Assembly: GCF_039822285.1 (NCBI RefSeq)
Contig: NZ_JBAJEY010000001.1
Span: 744,001 to 808,000, forward strand
DNA from: Thiofaba sp039822285
GTDB lineage: Bacteria; Pseudomonadota; Gammaproteobacteria; Halothiobacillales; Halothiobacillaceae
Direction of reading: 5' to 3'
Length of the DNA: 64,000 bases
Numbering within the stretch: the stretch's first letter is position 1; every line of letters starts with the position of its first letter. A program made the position numbers and the translations under genes. Positions 16,216 to 24,574 of the stretch are shown here, in pieces. Below the pieces are notes generated by a model that saw only the letters and a program-made list of their open reading frames with translations, was not told the origin of the DNA and made no database searches.

Positions 16216-18639
16216 TCAACGGCGCAAGCGCAAGGCATTCAATACCACGATAATCGAACTTAATGACATGCCGATCGCCGCGAGCCAGGGCGGGACGAAG
16301 CCGGCGGCGGCCGCGGGCACGGCAATCAGGTTGTAACCCAGCGCCCAGGCGAGGTTCTGGCGGATGATGGCCATGGTCCGGCGCGCGACGCGTACCCCGG
16401 CCGGGATGTGGCTCAGGTTTTCGGACAGCAGGATCATATCCGCCGAGGCCTGAGCCAGTTGGGTACCTCCTCCCATGGCCAGCGAAGCCTGGGCCCCGGC
16501 GAGGACCGGCGCATCGTTCACGCCATCTCCCACCATCACCACCACCTCGCCCTGCTCCTGGAGCCGGCGCAAGTGGTTCAGCTTGTCCTGGGGCAGCAGG
16601 CCGCCATGGGCATGGGGAATGCCGAGCTCGCGCGCCACCCGTTCGGCTTCCTGCGGGCGGTCCCCGCTCAGCAGGCTGACCGCAAGCCCCAGTTCGCGTA
16701 ACTCACGGATTGCGCCGACGGCCTCCTCGCGCGGCGCATCGCGCAGCACGAACCAGGCCAGCGCTCCGCCTGTGTCGGCCAGCAGGACCACCGTCCCAGC
16801 CGATTCCGGGATCATCGGCACGGACTGACCGGACAGGGCCATGGCGAAGTCCGCCACACCGATGCGCAAGCGGCGGCCGCCGACACACCCCTCCATGCCC
16901 TGTCCCGGTACGGCGCGCACCTCCTCCGCGGCCACCCCATGCCCCGCTTTGCTGACGATGGCGCGCGCCACGGGGTGTTCGGAGGCCCGCTCAAGTGCCG
17001 CCGCCCAGAGGAGCGCCTCGGCTTCGCTCGTCGCCCCCAAGGGGATCACGCGCTCGAGCGAGAGGCGGCCATCGGTCAGGGTGCCGGTCTTGTCGAACAC
17101 CACATGCGTGGCACGGGCCAGGGTCTCGAGGGCGTGGCCGCGGGTCACCAGCAGGCCGAGGCGGGTCAGCCTGCCGGTGGCCGCGGTCAGGGCGGCGGGG
17201 GTGGCGAGGCCGAGGGCACAGGGGCAGGTGACCGCAAGCAGGGACACGGTGATCCAGAACGCCCGGGAGGGCTCGTGCAGCCACCACCAGAGCGCCACCA
17301 GCACGCTGACCACGAGCAGGCCGAGGATGAACCACTGCGCCGCACGGTCGGCCAGCTGGCCGATGCGCGGCTTCTCGGCCTGGGCGCGGTCCAGCAGGCG
17401 CAGGATGGAGGAGAGCACCGTCTCCTCGCCCACCTTGTCCACCCGCACCAGCAGGGGGCTTTCGACGTTCACCGCCCCGCCGATCACCGCATCCCCGGGG
17501 CCCCGCCCGCGCGGCACGCTCTCCCCGGTCAGGAGCGACTCGTCCACGCTGCTGTGCCCCTCCAGCACCACGCCGTCGGCCGGGATGCTCTCGCCGGGGC
17601 GCACCCGCACCCGGTCCCCCGGGCGCAGCTCGGCCACGGCCACCATCTGCTCGACTCCGTCCTCATCGATCCGGGCCGCGATGTTCGGCAACAGCTTCAC
17701 CAGGGCCTCGGCCGCCTCGCCGGCCTTGTGCCGGGCGAGCATCTCCAGGTAACGCCCGGCCAGCAGCAGGAAGGCGAACATGGTGACAGTGTCGAAGTAC
17801 ACCTCGCCGCTGTTGGTCACCGTGGCCCAGGCGCTGGCGAGGAAGGTCAGGGCGAGGGTGAGGCTCACCGGCAGGTCCATGCCCAGCCGCTTCTGTTTGA
17901 GGTCGCGCCAGGCCGAGGTGAAGAAGCCGAGCGAGCTGTAGAAGATCACCGGCAGGGTGATGACGAGGCTTGCCCAGCGCAGGAATTGCCGCAGCCCCTC
18001 CTCCATGCCATGGAAGTCGCCCGAATACAGGGCAATGGCGATCATCATCGCCTGCATCATGCCCAGGCCCGCCACCCCCACGCGACGCAGGGCCTGGGCG
18101 CGCTCGCGCTTGAAGGCGGCCTCCTGACGTCCGGCATCGAAGGGATGAGCCTGGTAGCCGATCGAGGTGATCGCCCGCAGGATCTCGCTCAACTGGATCT
18201 GGCGCGCATCCCACTGCACCCGGGCCCGCTTGGTGGCGTAATTGATGTTGAAGGCGAGCACCCCAGGCAGGGCGCGCACATGCTTCTCGTTCAGCCAGAC
18301 GCAGGCGGCGCAGGTGATGCCTTCGAGGATCAAGGCCGCCTCGCGGATGTCCCCCTCACCGCTGACGAAGCTGCGCTGCAGGGCCTCGCTGTCATACAAC
18401 CGCAAGCCCTCGAGCTCCTGCGGCACCAGCTCATGCCCACGATCGGCCGGCTGGGTGCGGTAGCTGTAGTAATCCTCCATGCCGCCATCGACGATCGCCT
18501 GGGCCACGGCCTGGCAACCCGGACAGCACATGCAACGTTCCTCCCCCTGGATGCGCACGGCGTAGTGCGCCCCGGGCGGGATCGGCAGGCCGCAATGGAA
18601 GCACTCGCCCTCCCCGGGCAGAGGACGCAGATCAGACAT
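16216..18639 (-). CDS. ccoI: Copper-exporting P-type ATPase for cbb3 oxidase
   Basis: An 807-residue P1B ATPase (CcoI/FixI/CopA2 type) that delivers Cu from the cytoplasm for cbb3 oxidase assembly. The N terminus carries a Cys-rich segment (CFHCG, CMCCPGC) and a heavy-metal-associated domain with GITCAACVWL. Eight spans, the CPCALG transport motif, DKTGTLT phosphorylation site, TGES actuator and GDGVNDAP hinge are visible. It lies between ccoH and ccoS, the standard order, 17 bp after ccoH. Confidence 0.97.
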   Translation of the reverse strand: MSDLRPLPGEGECFHCGLPIPPGAHYAVRIQGEERCMCCPGCQAVAQAIVDGGMEDYYSYRTQPADRGHELVPQELEGLRLYDSEALQRSFVSGEGDIREAALILEGITCAACVWLNEKHVRALPGVLAFNINYATKRARVQWDARQIQLSEILRAITSIGYQAHPFDAGRQEAAFKRERAQALRRVGVAGLGMMQAMMIAIALYSGDFHGMEEGLRQFLRWASLVITLPVIFYSSLGFFTSAWRDLKQKRLGMDLPVSLTLALTFLASAWATVTNSGEVYFDTVTMFAFLLLAGRYLEMLARHKAGEAAEALVKLLPNIAARIDEDGVEQMVAVAELRPGDRVRVRPGESIPADGVVLEGHSSVDESLLTGESVPRGRGPGDAVIGGAVNVESPLLVRVDKVGEETVLSSILRLLDRAQAEKPRIGQLADRAAQWFILGLLVVSVLVALWWWLHEPSRAFWITVSLLAVTCPCALGLATPAALTAATGRLTRLGLLVTRGHALETLARATHVVFDKTGTLTDGRLSLERVIPLGATSEAEALLWAAALERASEHPVARAIVSKAGHGVAAEEVRAVPGQGMEGCVGGRRLRIGVADFAMALSGQSVPMIPESAGTVVLLADTGGALAWFVLRDAPREEAVGAIRELRELGLAVSLLSGDRPQEAERVARELGIPHAHGGLLPQDKLNHLRRLQEQGEVVVMVGDGVNDAPVLAGAQASLAMGGGTQLAQASADMILLSENLSHIPAGVRVARRTMAIIRQNLAWALGYNLIAVPAAAAGFVPPWLAAIGMSLSSIIVVLNALRLRR

Positions 18640-18656
18640 GGCTCAAGAGACGCCTC

Positions 18657-19463
18657 TCAGGGGGCCGCGACATCCGTCGCGGCCCGCACCTCATGGATAT
18701 CCTCACCGCGCTGGACGAGGATCACCACCTGCCAGAAACCGGCGAGGGGCGGGGTGGTCTGGGCGCGGTAGAGGCCAGGCTCGACCTCATGCAGGACCAG
18801 GCTGAAGTCCTCGCGCTGGTTGGAGGGACGCAGGAAGCGCGCGCTGACCTCGGCGCCGCTGATGGGTGAGCCATGGCGATCGCGCGCCCGCACCTGGAAC
18901 GACGCCTCCCGGTCCTTGACCGGTTCCTCGAGCCAGCCATAGTCCACCTGCCAGCCGCGCTCTTTCTGCAGCTCAACCCGGCGTAGGTAGTCGTTGTAAA
19001 GCGCTTCCTTCTTTTGGTAGTCGTGCGAGGTCACCCCGGGGAAGTACGAGCTGATCGCCTCCCCCTGCTTGGGCTTGGGCAGCAGCCAGGCACTGACGCG
19101 GCTGTCCAGCCCGCCGGTGGCGACCGTGACGAACACGGCATCCAGAGCGATGATCACCGCGAAGAAGCCGATGATCAGCCCCGGCCCCCAGCGGAAACTG
19201 CGCCCATCATCCCGCCGCTGCTGCTCCCCTTGATGAGCTAGCACGCCAAGGATGAAGACCACCACCAGGTAGACCGCAAGATGAATGGCCAGCACATCGG
19301 CACCGGGCCAGTTCAGCAGGGCGAACGGCAGGTAGAAGCCTGGGGTGAGGATGGCGAGGATGACCGCCGACTGACGCCCCCCGAGGCGAACCAGGCGGTT
19401 CAGCACCAGGAAGGCGATCACGATCAGCAGGATGCCTGCACCGAGTGAAATCAGGATGGACAT
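18657..19463 (-). CDS. ccoH: CcoH/FixH-type oxidase assembly protein with N-terminal membrane extension
   Basis: 268 residues, against roughly 150-180 for usual CcoH. The C-terminal half, from about residue 90, is FixH-like: one span (GLIIGFFAVIIALDAVFVTVA) followed by a periplasmic beta-sandwich (FQVRARDRHGSPISGAEVSA, then GLYRAQTTPPLAGFWQVVI). Ahead of it are about 90 residues with three additional hydrophobic spans (near 5-27, 33-53 and 57-78). CcoH interacts with CcoN and CcoP and aids oxidase assembly. The extension may add membrane contacts; this is inference. The position between ccoG and ccoI supports the call. Confidence 0.85.
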   Translation of the reverse strand: MSILISLGAGILLIVIAFLVLNRLVRLGGRQSAVILAILTPGFYLPFALLNWPGADVLAIHLAVYLVVVFILGVLAHQGEQQRRDDGRSFRWGPGLIIGFFAVIIALDAVFVTVATGGLDSRVSAWLLPKPKQGEAISSYFPGVTSHDYQKKEALYNDYLRRVELQKERGWQVDYGWLEEPVKDREASFQVRARDRHGSPISGAEVSARFLRPSNQREDFSLVLHEVEPGLYRAQTTPPLAGFWQVVILVQRGEDIHEVRAATDVAAP

Positions 19464-19472
19464 GACTCGTGA

Positions 19473-20885
19473 TCAACGCGGCATGTTGAAGGTGGCATTC
19501 ATCGCCACGGGTTCGATCTGGCCATCCTTGTCGGTCAGCACGAAGCGGAAGTTCTGCTGCGTGCCCTTGGCGCCTTCCGGCAGCTTCACCCTCACCAAGA
19601 GACGAAGCAGCTTGTCGGAGGGCACTTCGATGTCCTTCTTGCCCCCGGCAATCTCGATCTCCGCGTCGGCCAGCCCCTCAACGCCAAGATCAAGACGGAG
19701 CGGGCGGGGGACCTTGTTGTTGATCTTGATCTCGTAGCTGTTCTGCACCCGGCCATCGGCCAGGGTCACCGCCAGGGGGTTGCGCACCTGGTTCACGGAA
19801 AAGTCCATCGGTGCCTGATGCAGGACGCCGTAGGCCAGGAGCCCGATGACCACCAGGATCGCCAGACCGTAACCGATCGTCTTCGGCTTGAAAACCCGTG
19901 GCTTGACCCCGGTTTCAATTTCCTGCTCGGAGGCATAGCGGATCAGACCGCGCTCCCAGCCCTGCTTGTCCATGATCTCATTGCAGGCGTCGATGCACAG
20001 GCCGCAGTTGATGCAGGCAATCTGCAAGCCATTGCGGATGTCGATGCCGGTCGGACAGACCTGCACACAAAGACCGCAATCGACACAGTCCCCGTGCCCT
20101 GCCGCCTGGCGCTCCTCCCGGGTCTTCAGTCCACGCCCAAGGTGGGCGCGCCCCGTCTCGCCCTCGCCACGCTTGTAGTCATACGAGGGGATAAGGGTCT
20201 CCTTGTCGAACATCACCGTCTGGAAGCGGGAATAGGGGCACATGTAGATGCACACCTGCTCGCGCACGAAGCCGGCCACGACAAAGGTGATGGCGGTCAG
20301 CAGGCCGATGGTGATGTAGGCCGCCGATGCCGCATGGCCGGTGAAAAAGTCACCGAGCAGGCCCGGGGCATCCGTCCAGTAGGCCGTGAACGTGAAGCCG
20401 GTGATCCAGGCAAAGACCAACCATGCGGCCCAAGTCAGGCCCTTTTTGCGGATCTTCTCGGCATTCCAGGGTATCTTGTCGATGTTGATGCGTTTCTGCC
20501 GATCCCCCTGAACCCAGCGTTCGATGAACATGAACGCGTCAGTCCACAGGGTCTGGAAGCAGAAATAGCCGCAGAAGGCCCGGCCGACCACACCAGTGAC
20601 GAAAAACAACAGCCAGGCAAAGATGATCAGCGCGCCGGCCAGCCAGTAGATGTCCTGCGGATGGACGATCAGATCGAAGATATAGAAACGGCGGCCCGGG
20701 ATATCGAAAAGCACCGCCTGCGAAGGCCCGTCACCACGATCCCAACGCAACCAAGGGAGGAGGAAGAAGACGGCATAGGCCAGCACCAGCACCCCCGTCT
20801 TGAACGTACGGAAGGCGCCCTTCACCGACTTCGGATGAATGGCGACGCGTTCCTGGTAGAGCTTTTCTTCCGTCTCGACGGACAT
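19473..20885 (-). CDS. ccoG: Cytochrome c oxidase accessory protein CcoG
   Basis: A 470-residue polyferredoxin-like membrane protein, known in other bacteria as a cupric reductase for cbb3 assembly. Membrane spans occupy the first 210 residues. Two [4Fe-4S] motifs follow (CVDCGLCVQVCPTGID and CINCGLCIDACNEIMDKQGW), and a C-terminal Ig-like periplasmic domain (VRNPLAVTLADGR onward) ends the protein. The gene heads the ccoG-H-I-S-small ORF unit. A terminator separates it from ccoP, so it probably has its own promoter near 20900-20950. Confidence 0.96.
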   Translation of the reverse strand: MSVETEEKLYQERVAIHPKSVKGAFRTFKTGVLVLAYAVFFLLPWLRWDRGDGPSQAVLFDIPGRRFYIFDLIVHPQDIYWLAGALIIFAWLLFFVTGVVGRAFCGYFCFQTLWTDAFMFIERWVQGDRQKRINIDKIPWNAEKIRKKGLTWAAWLVFAWITGFTFTAYWTDAPGLLGDFFTGHAASAAYITIGLLTAITFVVAGFVREQVCIYMCPYSRFQTVMFDKETLIPSYDYKRGEGETGRAHLGRGLKTREERQAAGHGDCVDCGLCVQVCPTGIDIRNGLQIACINCGLCIDACNEIMDKQGWERGLIRYASEQEIETGVKPRVFKPKTIGYGLAILVVIGLLAYGVLHQAPMDFSVNQVRNPLAVTLADGRVQNSYEIKINNKVPRPLRLDLGVEGLADAEIEIAGGKKDIEVPSDKLLRLLVRVKLPEGAKGTQQNFRFVLTDKDGQIEPVAMNATFNMPR

Positions 20886-20906
20886 GCCTCGGGCTCCTGT
20901 GGATTC

Positions 20907-20925
20907 ATTATCGAATGCTGATAAT
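20907..20925 (-). promoter_or_regulatory. AT-rich dyad upstream of ccoG, possible operator or promoter
   Basis: ATTATC, a 7-base spacer, then GATAAT, ending 22 bp before the ccoG ATG. The hexamers resemble those of Fur-type sites but the spacing does not match the Fur consensus. On the minus strand a weak promoter reading also overlaps it (TTGTAT, 16 bases, TAATGA). Function is unknown. Confidence 0.25.
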
Positions 20926-20954
20926 CATACAACAGACGGGGTCTTGGCCCGCGC

Positions 20955-20983
20955 AAAAAAAATGCCGGCAAAGCCGGCATTTT
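20955..20983 (-). terminator. Terminator between ccoP and ccoG
   Basis: AAAATGCCGGC (20959-20969) pairs with GCCGGCATTTT (20973-20983) around a 3-base loop. On the minus strand it is followed by four more T (20958-20955). It begins 26 bp after the ccoP stop and should end or attenuate the ccoNOQP transcript. Confidence 0.82.
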
Positions 20984-21008
20984 CAAGCGCGAAACGCGTA
21001 GGAAGCAG

Positions 21009-21914
21009 TTACTTGCCGCCGCCCAGTTCGTGCACATACACGGTCAGCATCTTGATCTCCTCAGGCTTGAGGCGGCTGCCGAAGGCCGGCATCTCGCGGG
21101 CAATGCCCTTGTTGATCACGCCTGCGACCAGCTTCTTCTTCTCCTCGATGGAGCCCGCAGCCGGGATATTGATCACGGACCAGGCCTTGTCGGTCAGGTT
21201 GGCCGCACCCAGCATCGGATTGCCCTTGCCCTCGGCACCATGGCAGCCCATGCACATGGCATAGCCCTGCTTGCCGCGCTCGGCCGCCGCGGCATCCACG
21301 GCCTCACCGGACAGGCTCAGCACGTAGCTGGCGAGGTCATCGAGGGCTTGGCCCTGGACGTTGGCAAAGGCGGGCATGTTGCCCTTGCGGCCCGAGCTGA
21401 TGCTGGCCTGAATGTGCTCGACCTTGCCACCCCACAGCCAGTCGTCATCCGCCAGGTTGGGGAAGAACGGCAGGTTGCCCTGACCGCCCTGACCATGGCA
21501 GGCGGCACAGTAGTCGCCGAAGTAGCCTTTAGCCATGGAGCGCGCGAAGGCCATCATGTCAGGGTTGGCGAGGATCTCCTCGTAGGAGGCAGCGCCGACC
21601 TTCTCGATGTACTCGCGCTGCTTCACCGCCGCCGGACTGCTCTGCATCTCCGCGATCAGCTGGCTGCGGGAGTTCCAGGGCATCTCCTTGGTCTGGCCGT
21701 TCTCTTCCACCGTGACGGTTGCGATACCGCGGGTGAAGCTCTTACCGACCGGCCACGCCGGATAGATGATCCAGTAGACGACCGCGAAGATGATGGTGGC
21801 GTAGAAGGACCACAGCCACCAATTGGGCAACGGGTTGTTGTACTCGCGCAGATCACCATCCCAGACGTGACCGGTGGTTTCGACCTGCTTGGACTTGTTA
21901 GCGGGATTCGCCAT
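21009..21914 (-). CDS. ccoP: cbb3 oxidase diheme cytochrome c subunit
   Basis: 301 residues. One N-terminal span (about 33-53) anchors a periplasmic domain with two c-type heme sites: CAACH at 136-140 and CMGCH at 221-225. Each is followed by a later Met ligand region (GNMPAF and REMPAF). It passes electrons from cytochrome c to CcoO and the CcoN active site. It starts 3 bp after the ccoQ stop. Confidence 0.98.
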   Translation of the reverse strand: MANPANKSKQVETTGHVWDGDLREYNNPLPNWWLWSFYATIIFAVVYWIIYPAWPVGKSFTRGIATVTVEENGQTKEMPWNSRSQLIAEMQSSPAAVKQREYIEKVGAASYEEILANPDMMAFARSMAKGYFGDYCAACHGQGGQGNLPFFPNLADDDWLWGGKVEHIQASISSGRKGNMPAFANVQGQALDDLASYVLSLSGEAVDAAAAERGKQGYAMCMGCHGAEGKGNPMLGAANLTDKAWSVINIPAAGSIEEKKKLVAGVINKGIAREMPAFGSRLKPEEIKMLTVYVHELGGGK

Positions 21915-21916
21915 GA

Positions 21917-22117
21917 CTATTTATCCCCTTGTTTCGACGCAGGCTTCTTGTCCTCGTCGTCGATAAACGGAATGTTCTTGTAGGACTCGAGCCGTTCCTT
22001 ACGCTGCTTGCCGGTATAGACGTAGAGCACGATGCCGACGAAGGTGGTGAAGAAGATGAGCAAGGCCAGCACCTTGCTGTTGCCAAGATCACCCAACCAA
22101 GCCCAGATTTCAGACAT
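21917..22117 (-). CDS. ccoQ: cbb3 oxidase small subunit CcoQ
   Basis: A 66-residue single-span protein (LALLIFFTTFVGIVLYVYT at about 17-35) with a charged cytoplasmic tail (KQRKERLESYKNIPFIDDE). This is the usual CcoQ form, which stabilises the CcoNOP complex. It sits between ccoO and ccoP, as in most cco operons. Confidence 0.92.
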   Translation of the reverse strand: MSEIWAWLGDLGNSKVLALLIFFTTFVGIVLYVYTGKQRKERLESYKNIPFIDDEDKKPASKQGDK

Positions 22118-22149
22118 GTCGTGCTCCAGAAGTCTTAATGACCGCCCAA

Positions 22150-22884
22150 TCAGCGGAAGTTGGCAAAGTAGCCTTCTTCGTACTGCTTGAAGTCCACCAG
22201 GGTGCCCAGCATCTGCAGGTAGGCGACCATGGCGTCCATCTCGGTGATGCGCGACTTGTCGCCGTCCCGGTTGCGGCTATTGGCTTCCGCCTCGAGGGTA
22301 GCCTTGGCGTTCGGGATGTGCAGCTTGTCCGCCATCTCCTTGCCATACTCAGCCACATTAGCCTGGTACTCCTCCTCGGTGAGGGAGTACGGCACGCCAG
22401 TCATCTTGAGCGCCTTCATGCGGTTCTCGATGTCGTCGTACTTGAGCTCGTTCTGCGCAAGCCAGGGATAGGCCGGCATGATGGACTCGGGCACGACGTT
22501 CTGCGGGCGGATCAGGTGCTGGGTGTGCCACTCGTCGGAGTACTTGCCGCCGAGGCGGGCGATGTCCGGCCCCGTGCGCTTGGAGGCCCACTGGAACGGA
22601 TGGTCGTACTTCGACTCGGCGGCCAGGGAGTAGTGACCGTAGCGCAGCATCTCGTCACGGAACGGACGGATCATCTGCGAGTGGCAGGCATAGCAGCCCT
22701 CGCGGATGTACAGATCCCGGCCACGCAGTTCCAACGGGGTGTACGGGCGTACACCCTTGACCTCTTCGACCGTGTTCTTGATGTGGAACAACGGGACGAT
22801 CTCGACCAGGCCGCCGATACTGATCACCACCAGGGTGAGGACGATCAGGAGGCCGGCATTGATTTCGATGCTTTCGTGCTTCAT
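22150..22884 (-). CDS. ccoO: cbb3 oxidase monoheme cytochrome c subunit
   Basis: 244 residues. One N-terminal span (12-33) is followed by the heme c site CYACH (64-68) in the conserved context REGCYACHSQMIRPF. It relays electrons to the catalytic subunit. AAGGAG lies upstream of the ATG. It begins 16 bp after the ccoN stop. Confidence 0.98.
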   Translation of the reverse strand: MKHESIEINAGLLIVLTLVVISIGGLVEIVPLFHIKNTVEEVKGVRPYTPLELRGRDLYIREGCYACHSQMIRPFRDEMLRYGHYSLAAESKYDHPFQWASKRTGPDIARLGGKYSDEWHTQHLIRPQNVVPESIMPAYPWLAQNELKYDDIENRMKALKMTGVPYSLTEEEYQANVAEYGKEMADKLHIPNAKATLEAEANSRNRDGDKSRITEMDAMVAYLQMLGTLVDFKQYEEGYFANFR

Positions 22885-22900
22885 CGACCCAACTCCTTAA

Positions 22901-24352
22901 TCAGCGCGCCACGGCCGCCGCGCCAGACACCTCGACGGCAACGCCGCGCTTGGCCTGGGCAATGGTCATGTAGACGTTGTAAACCATCAGCAGGATGCCA
23001 GCGACAAAGAACATGCCGCCAATGGCACGCACGACGTACGGCAGATGCATGAAGGTCACGGTCTCGATGAAGGTGTAGGCGAGGTTGCCGTACTCATCGA
23101 AGGCACGCAGCATCAGGCCCTGGCCGATACCCGCCACCCACAGCGAGGCGATGTAGAGCACGATGCCGATGGTCGCCAGCCAAAAGTGGGTGTAGATCAG
23201 CTTGCTGCTGTACATCTCCTTCGCACCCCACAGACGCGGGATGAGGTGATAGAACGAACCGAAGGTGATCATGGCAACCCAGCCGAGCGCACCGGAGTGT
23301 ACGTGGCCCACGGTCCAGTCGGTGTAATGGGACAGCGCGTTGACGCTCTTGAGCGACATCAGCGGACCTTCGAAGGTGGACATACCGTAGAAGGACAGCG
23401 CGGTGATCATGAACAGCATGATCGGGTCGGTGCGCAGCTTATCCCATGCACCGGACAGGGTCATGATGCCGTTGATCATGCCACCCCAGGACGGCAGCAG
23501 CAGCAGGATGGAGAAGGTCGCCGCCAGCGTGGAAGTCCAGTCCGGAATCGCGGTCCAGTGCAGGTGGTGGGTACCCGCCCACATGTACAGGAAGGACAGC
23601 GCCCAGAAGTGAACGATGGACAGGCGGTAGGAGTAGACCGGACGGCCAGCCTGCTTCGGCACGAAGTAGTACATCATGCCGAGGAAGGCGGCGGTCAGGA
23701 AGAAGCCCACGGCGTTGTGACCATACCACCACTGGGTCATCGCATCCTGGACACCGGAGAACAGGCTGTAGGACTCAAGGCTGGTCAGGCTGACCGGCAC
23801 GGCGAGGTTGTTGAAGATGTGCAACAGGGCCACGGCCAGGATGAAGGCAATGTAGAACCAGTTCGCCACATAGATGTGCGGCTGGCTGCGGTTGCGCAGG
23901 GTCATCACATAGACCAGGGCGTAGCTCACCCAGACCACCGCGATCGCAAGGTCCAGCGGCCAGACGAATTCGGCGTACTCGCGGCCCTGGGTGTAGCCCA
24001 GCATGTAGAGCACGATGCCGGCGCCGACGCCGATCTGCCAACCCCAGAAGGTGAACTCGGCCAGCGGGCCGCCCCACAGACGGGTCTGGCAGGTGCGCTG
24101 CACCACATAGTAGGACGTGGCAAAAAGGGCGCTGCCGCCGAAACCGAAGATCACCAGCGTGGTATGCACCGGACGCAGGCGCCCGAAGGTGATTTCGGCG
24201 ATATCGAAGTTCAGGAACGGCCACGCCAGTTCACTGGCGATGTACGTTCCCGCCGTCATGCCCAGGACGCCCCAGACGAGCGCCATGATGGCGAACTTCT
24301 TCACAATGTCGTAGTTGTACTGCTCTGTGGCAACGGCCGTGCTCGTTGACAT
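22901..24352 (-). CDS. ccoN: cbb3 oxidase catalytic subunit I
   Basis: 483 residues and about 12 spans. It carries low-spin heme b and the heme b3-CuB oxygen-reducing site, and it pumps protons. Conserved stretches with His ligands include GRLRPVHTTLVIFGFGGSA, QWWYGHNAVGFFLTAAFLG, GTHHLHWTAIPDW and HVHSGALGWVAM. The start is ATG 24352, preceded by GGAGGAG; the longer in-frame upstream reading is leader. It is the first gene of ccoNOQP. The upstream 220 bp has no canonical FNR/ANR site. Confidence 0.98.
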   Translation of the reverse strand: MSTSTAVATEQYNYDIVKKFAIMALVWGVLGMTAGTYIASELAWPFLNFDIAEITFGRLRPVHTTLVIFGFGGSALFATSYYVVQRTCQTRLWGGPLAEFTFWGWQIGVGAGIVLYMLGYTQGREYAEFVWPLDLAIAVVWVSYALVYVMTLRNRSQPHIYVANWFYIAFILAVALLHIFNNLAVPVSLTSLESYSLFSGVQDAMTQWWYGHNAVGFFLTAAFLGMMYYFVPKQAGRPVYSYRLSIVHFWALSFLYMWAGTHHLHWTAIPDWTSTLAATFSILLLLPSWGGMINGIMTLSGAWDKLRTDPIMLFMITALSFYGMSTFEGPLMSLKSVNALSHYTDWTVGHVHSGALGWVAMITFGSFYHLIPRLWGAKEMYSSKLIYTHFWLATIGIVLYIASLWVAGIGQGLMLRAFDEYGNLAYTFIETVTFMHLPYVVRAIGGMFFVAGILLMVYNVYMTIAQAKRGVAVEVSGAAAVAR

Positions 24353-24501
24353 CTCGAGTCTCCTCCCAAGGTTAATGCTTGTTGCTCGGGGCCCCGGAAG
24401 GCGGACCTTCCCCATACCCTTTGCTGGCCGGTGCATGTTACTGCAACGTTAGGCCCCTCTAAAGTTCCTTATTTTTCCGGGCTTTTCCCTTGGATATTCA
24501 A

Positions 24502-24528
24502 AAAACACGCAGTATTTCAACGTGTTTT
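24502..24528 (-). terminator. AT-rich hairpin between bioC and ccoN, terminator-like
   Basis: On the minus strand AAAACACG pairs with CGTGTTTT (8 bp) around an 11-base loop, with two extra T directly after. It lies 45 bp beyond the bioC stop and about 150 bp before ccoN. It could end the bioHC transcript or be an operator; the stem is AT-rich and not strong. A faint promoter (TTGAAA, then AATATC) overlaps it. Confidence 0.4.
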
Positions 24529-24557
24529 CAAACAATCAAAAGCACCAGAAATGCACC

Positions 24558-24574
24558 GATCAAAATATTTGATC
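24558..24574. repeat. GATCAAA/TTTGATC dyad overlapping the bioC stop codon
   Basis: Two 7-bp arms around ATA. The dyad includes the first two bases of the bioC TGA stop codon read on the minus strand. Its half-sites are ordered opposite to an FNR box (ATCAA before TTGAT), so it is not counted as one. It may form a small RNA hairpin at the end of bioC. Confidence 0.45.

Noticed and set aside
24558..24574. Possible FNR/ANR site before ccoN
   Set aside because: The half-sites are in the wrong order (ATCAA then TTGAT) and the spacing is five, not four.
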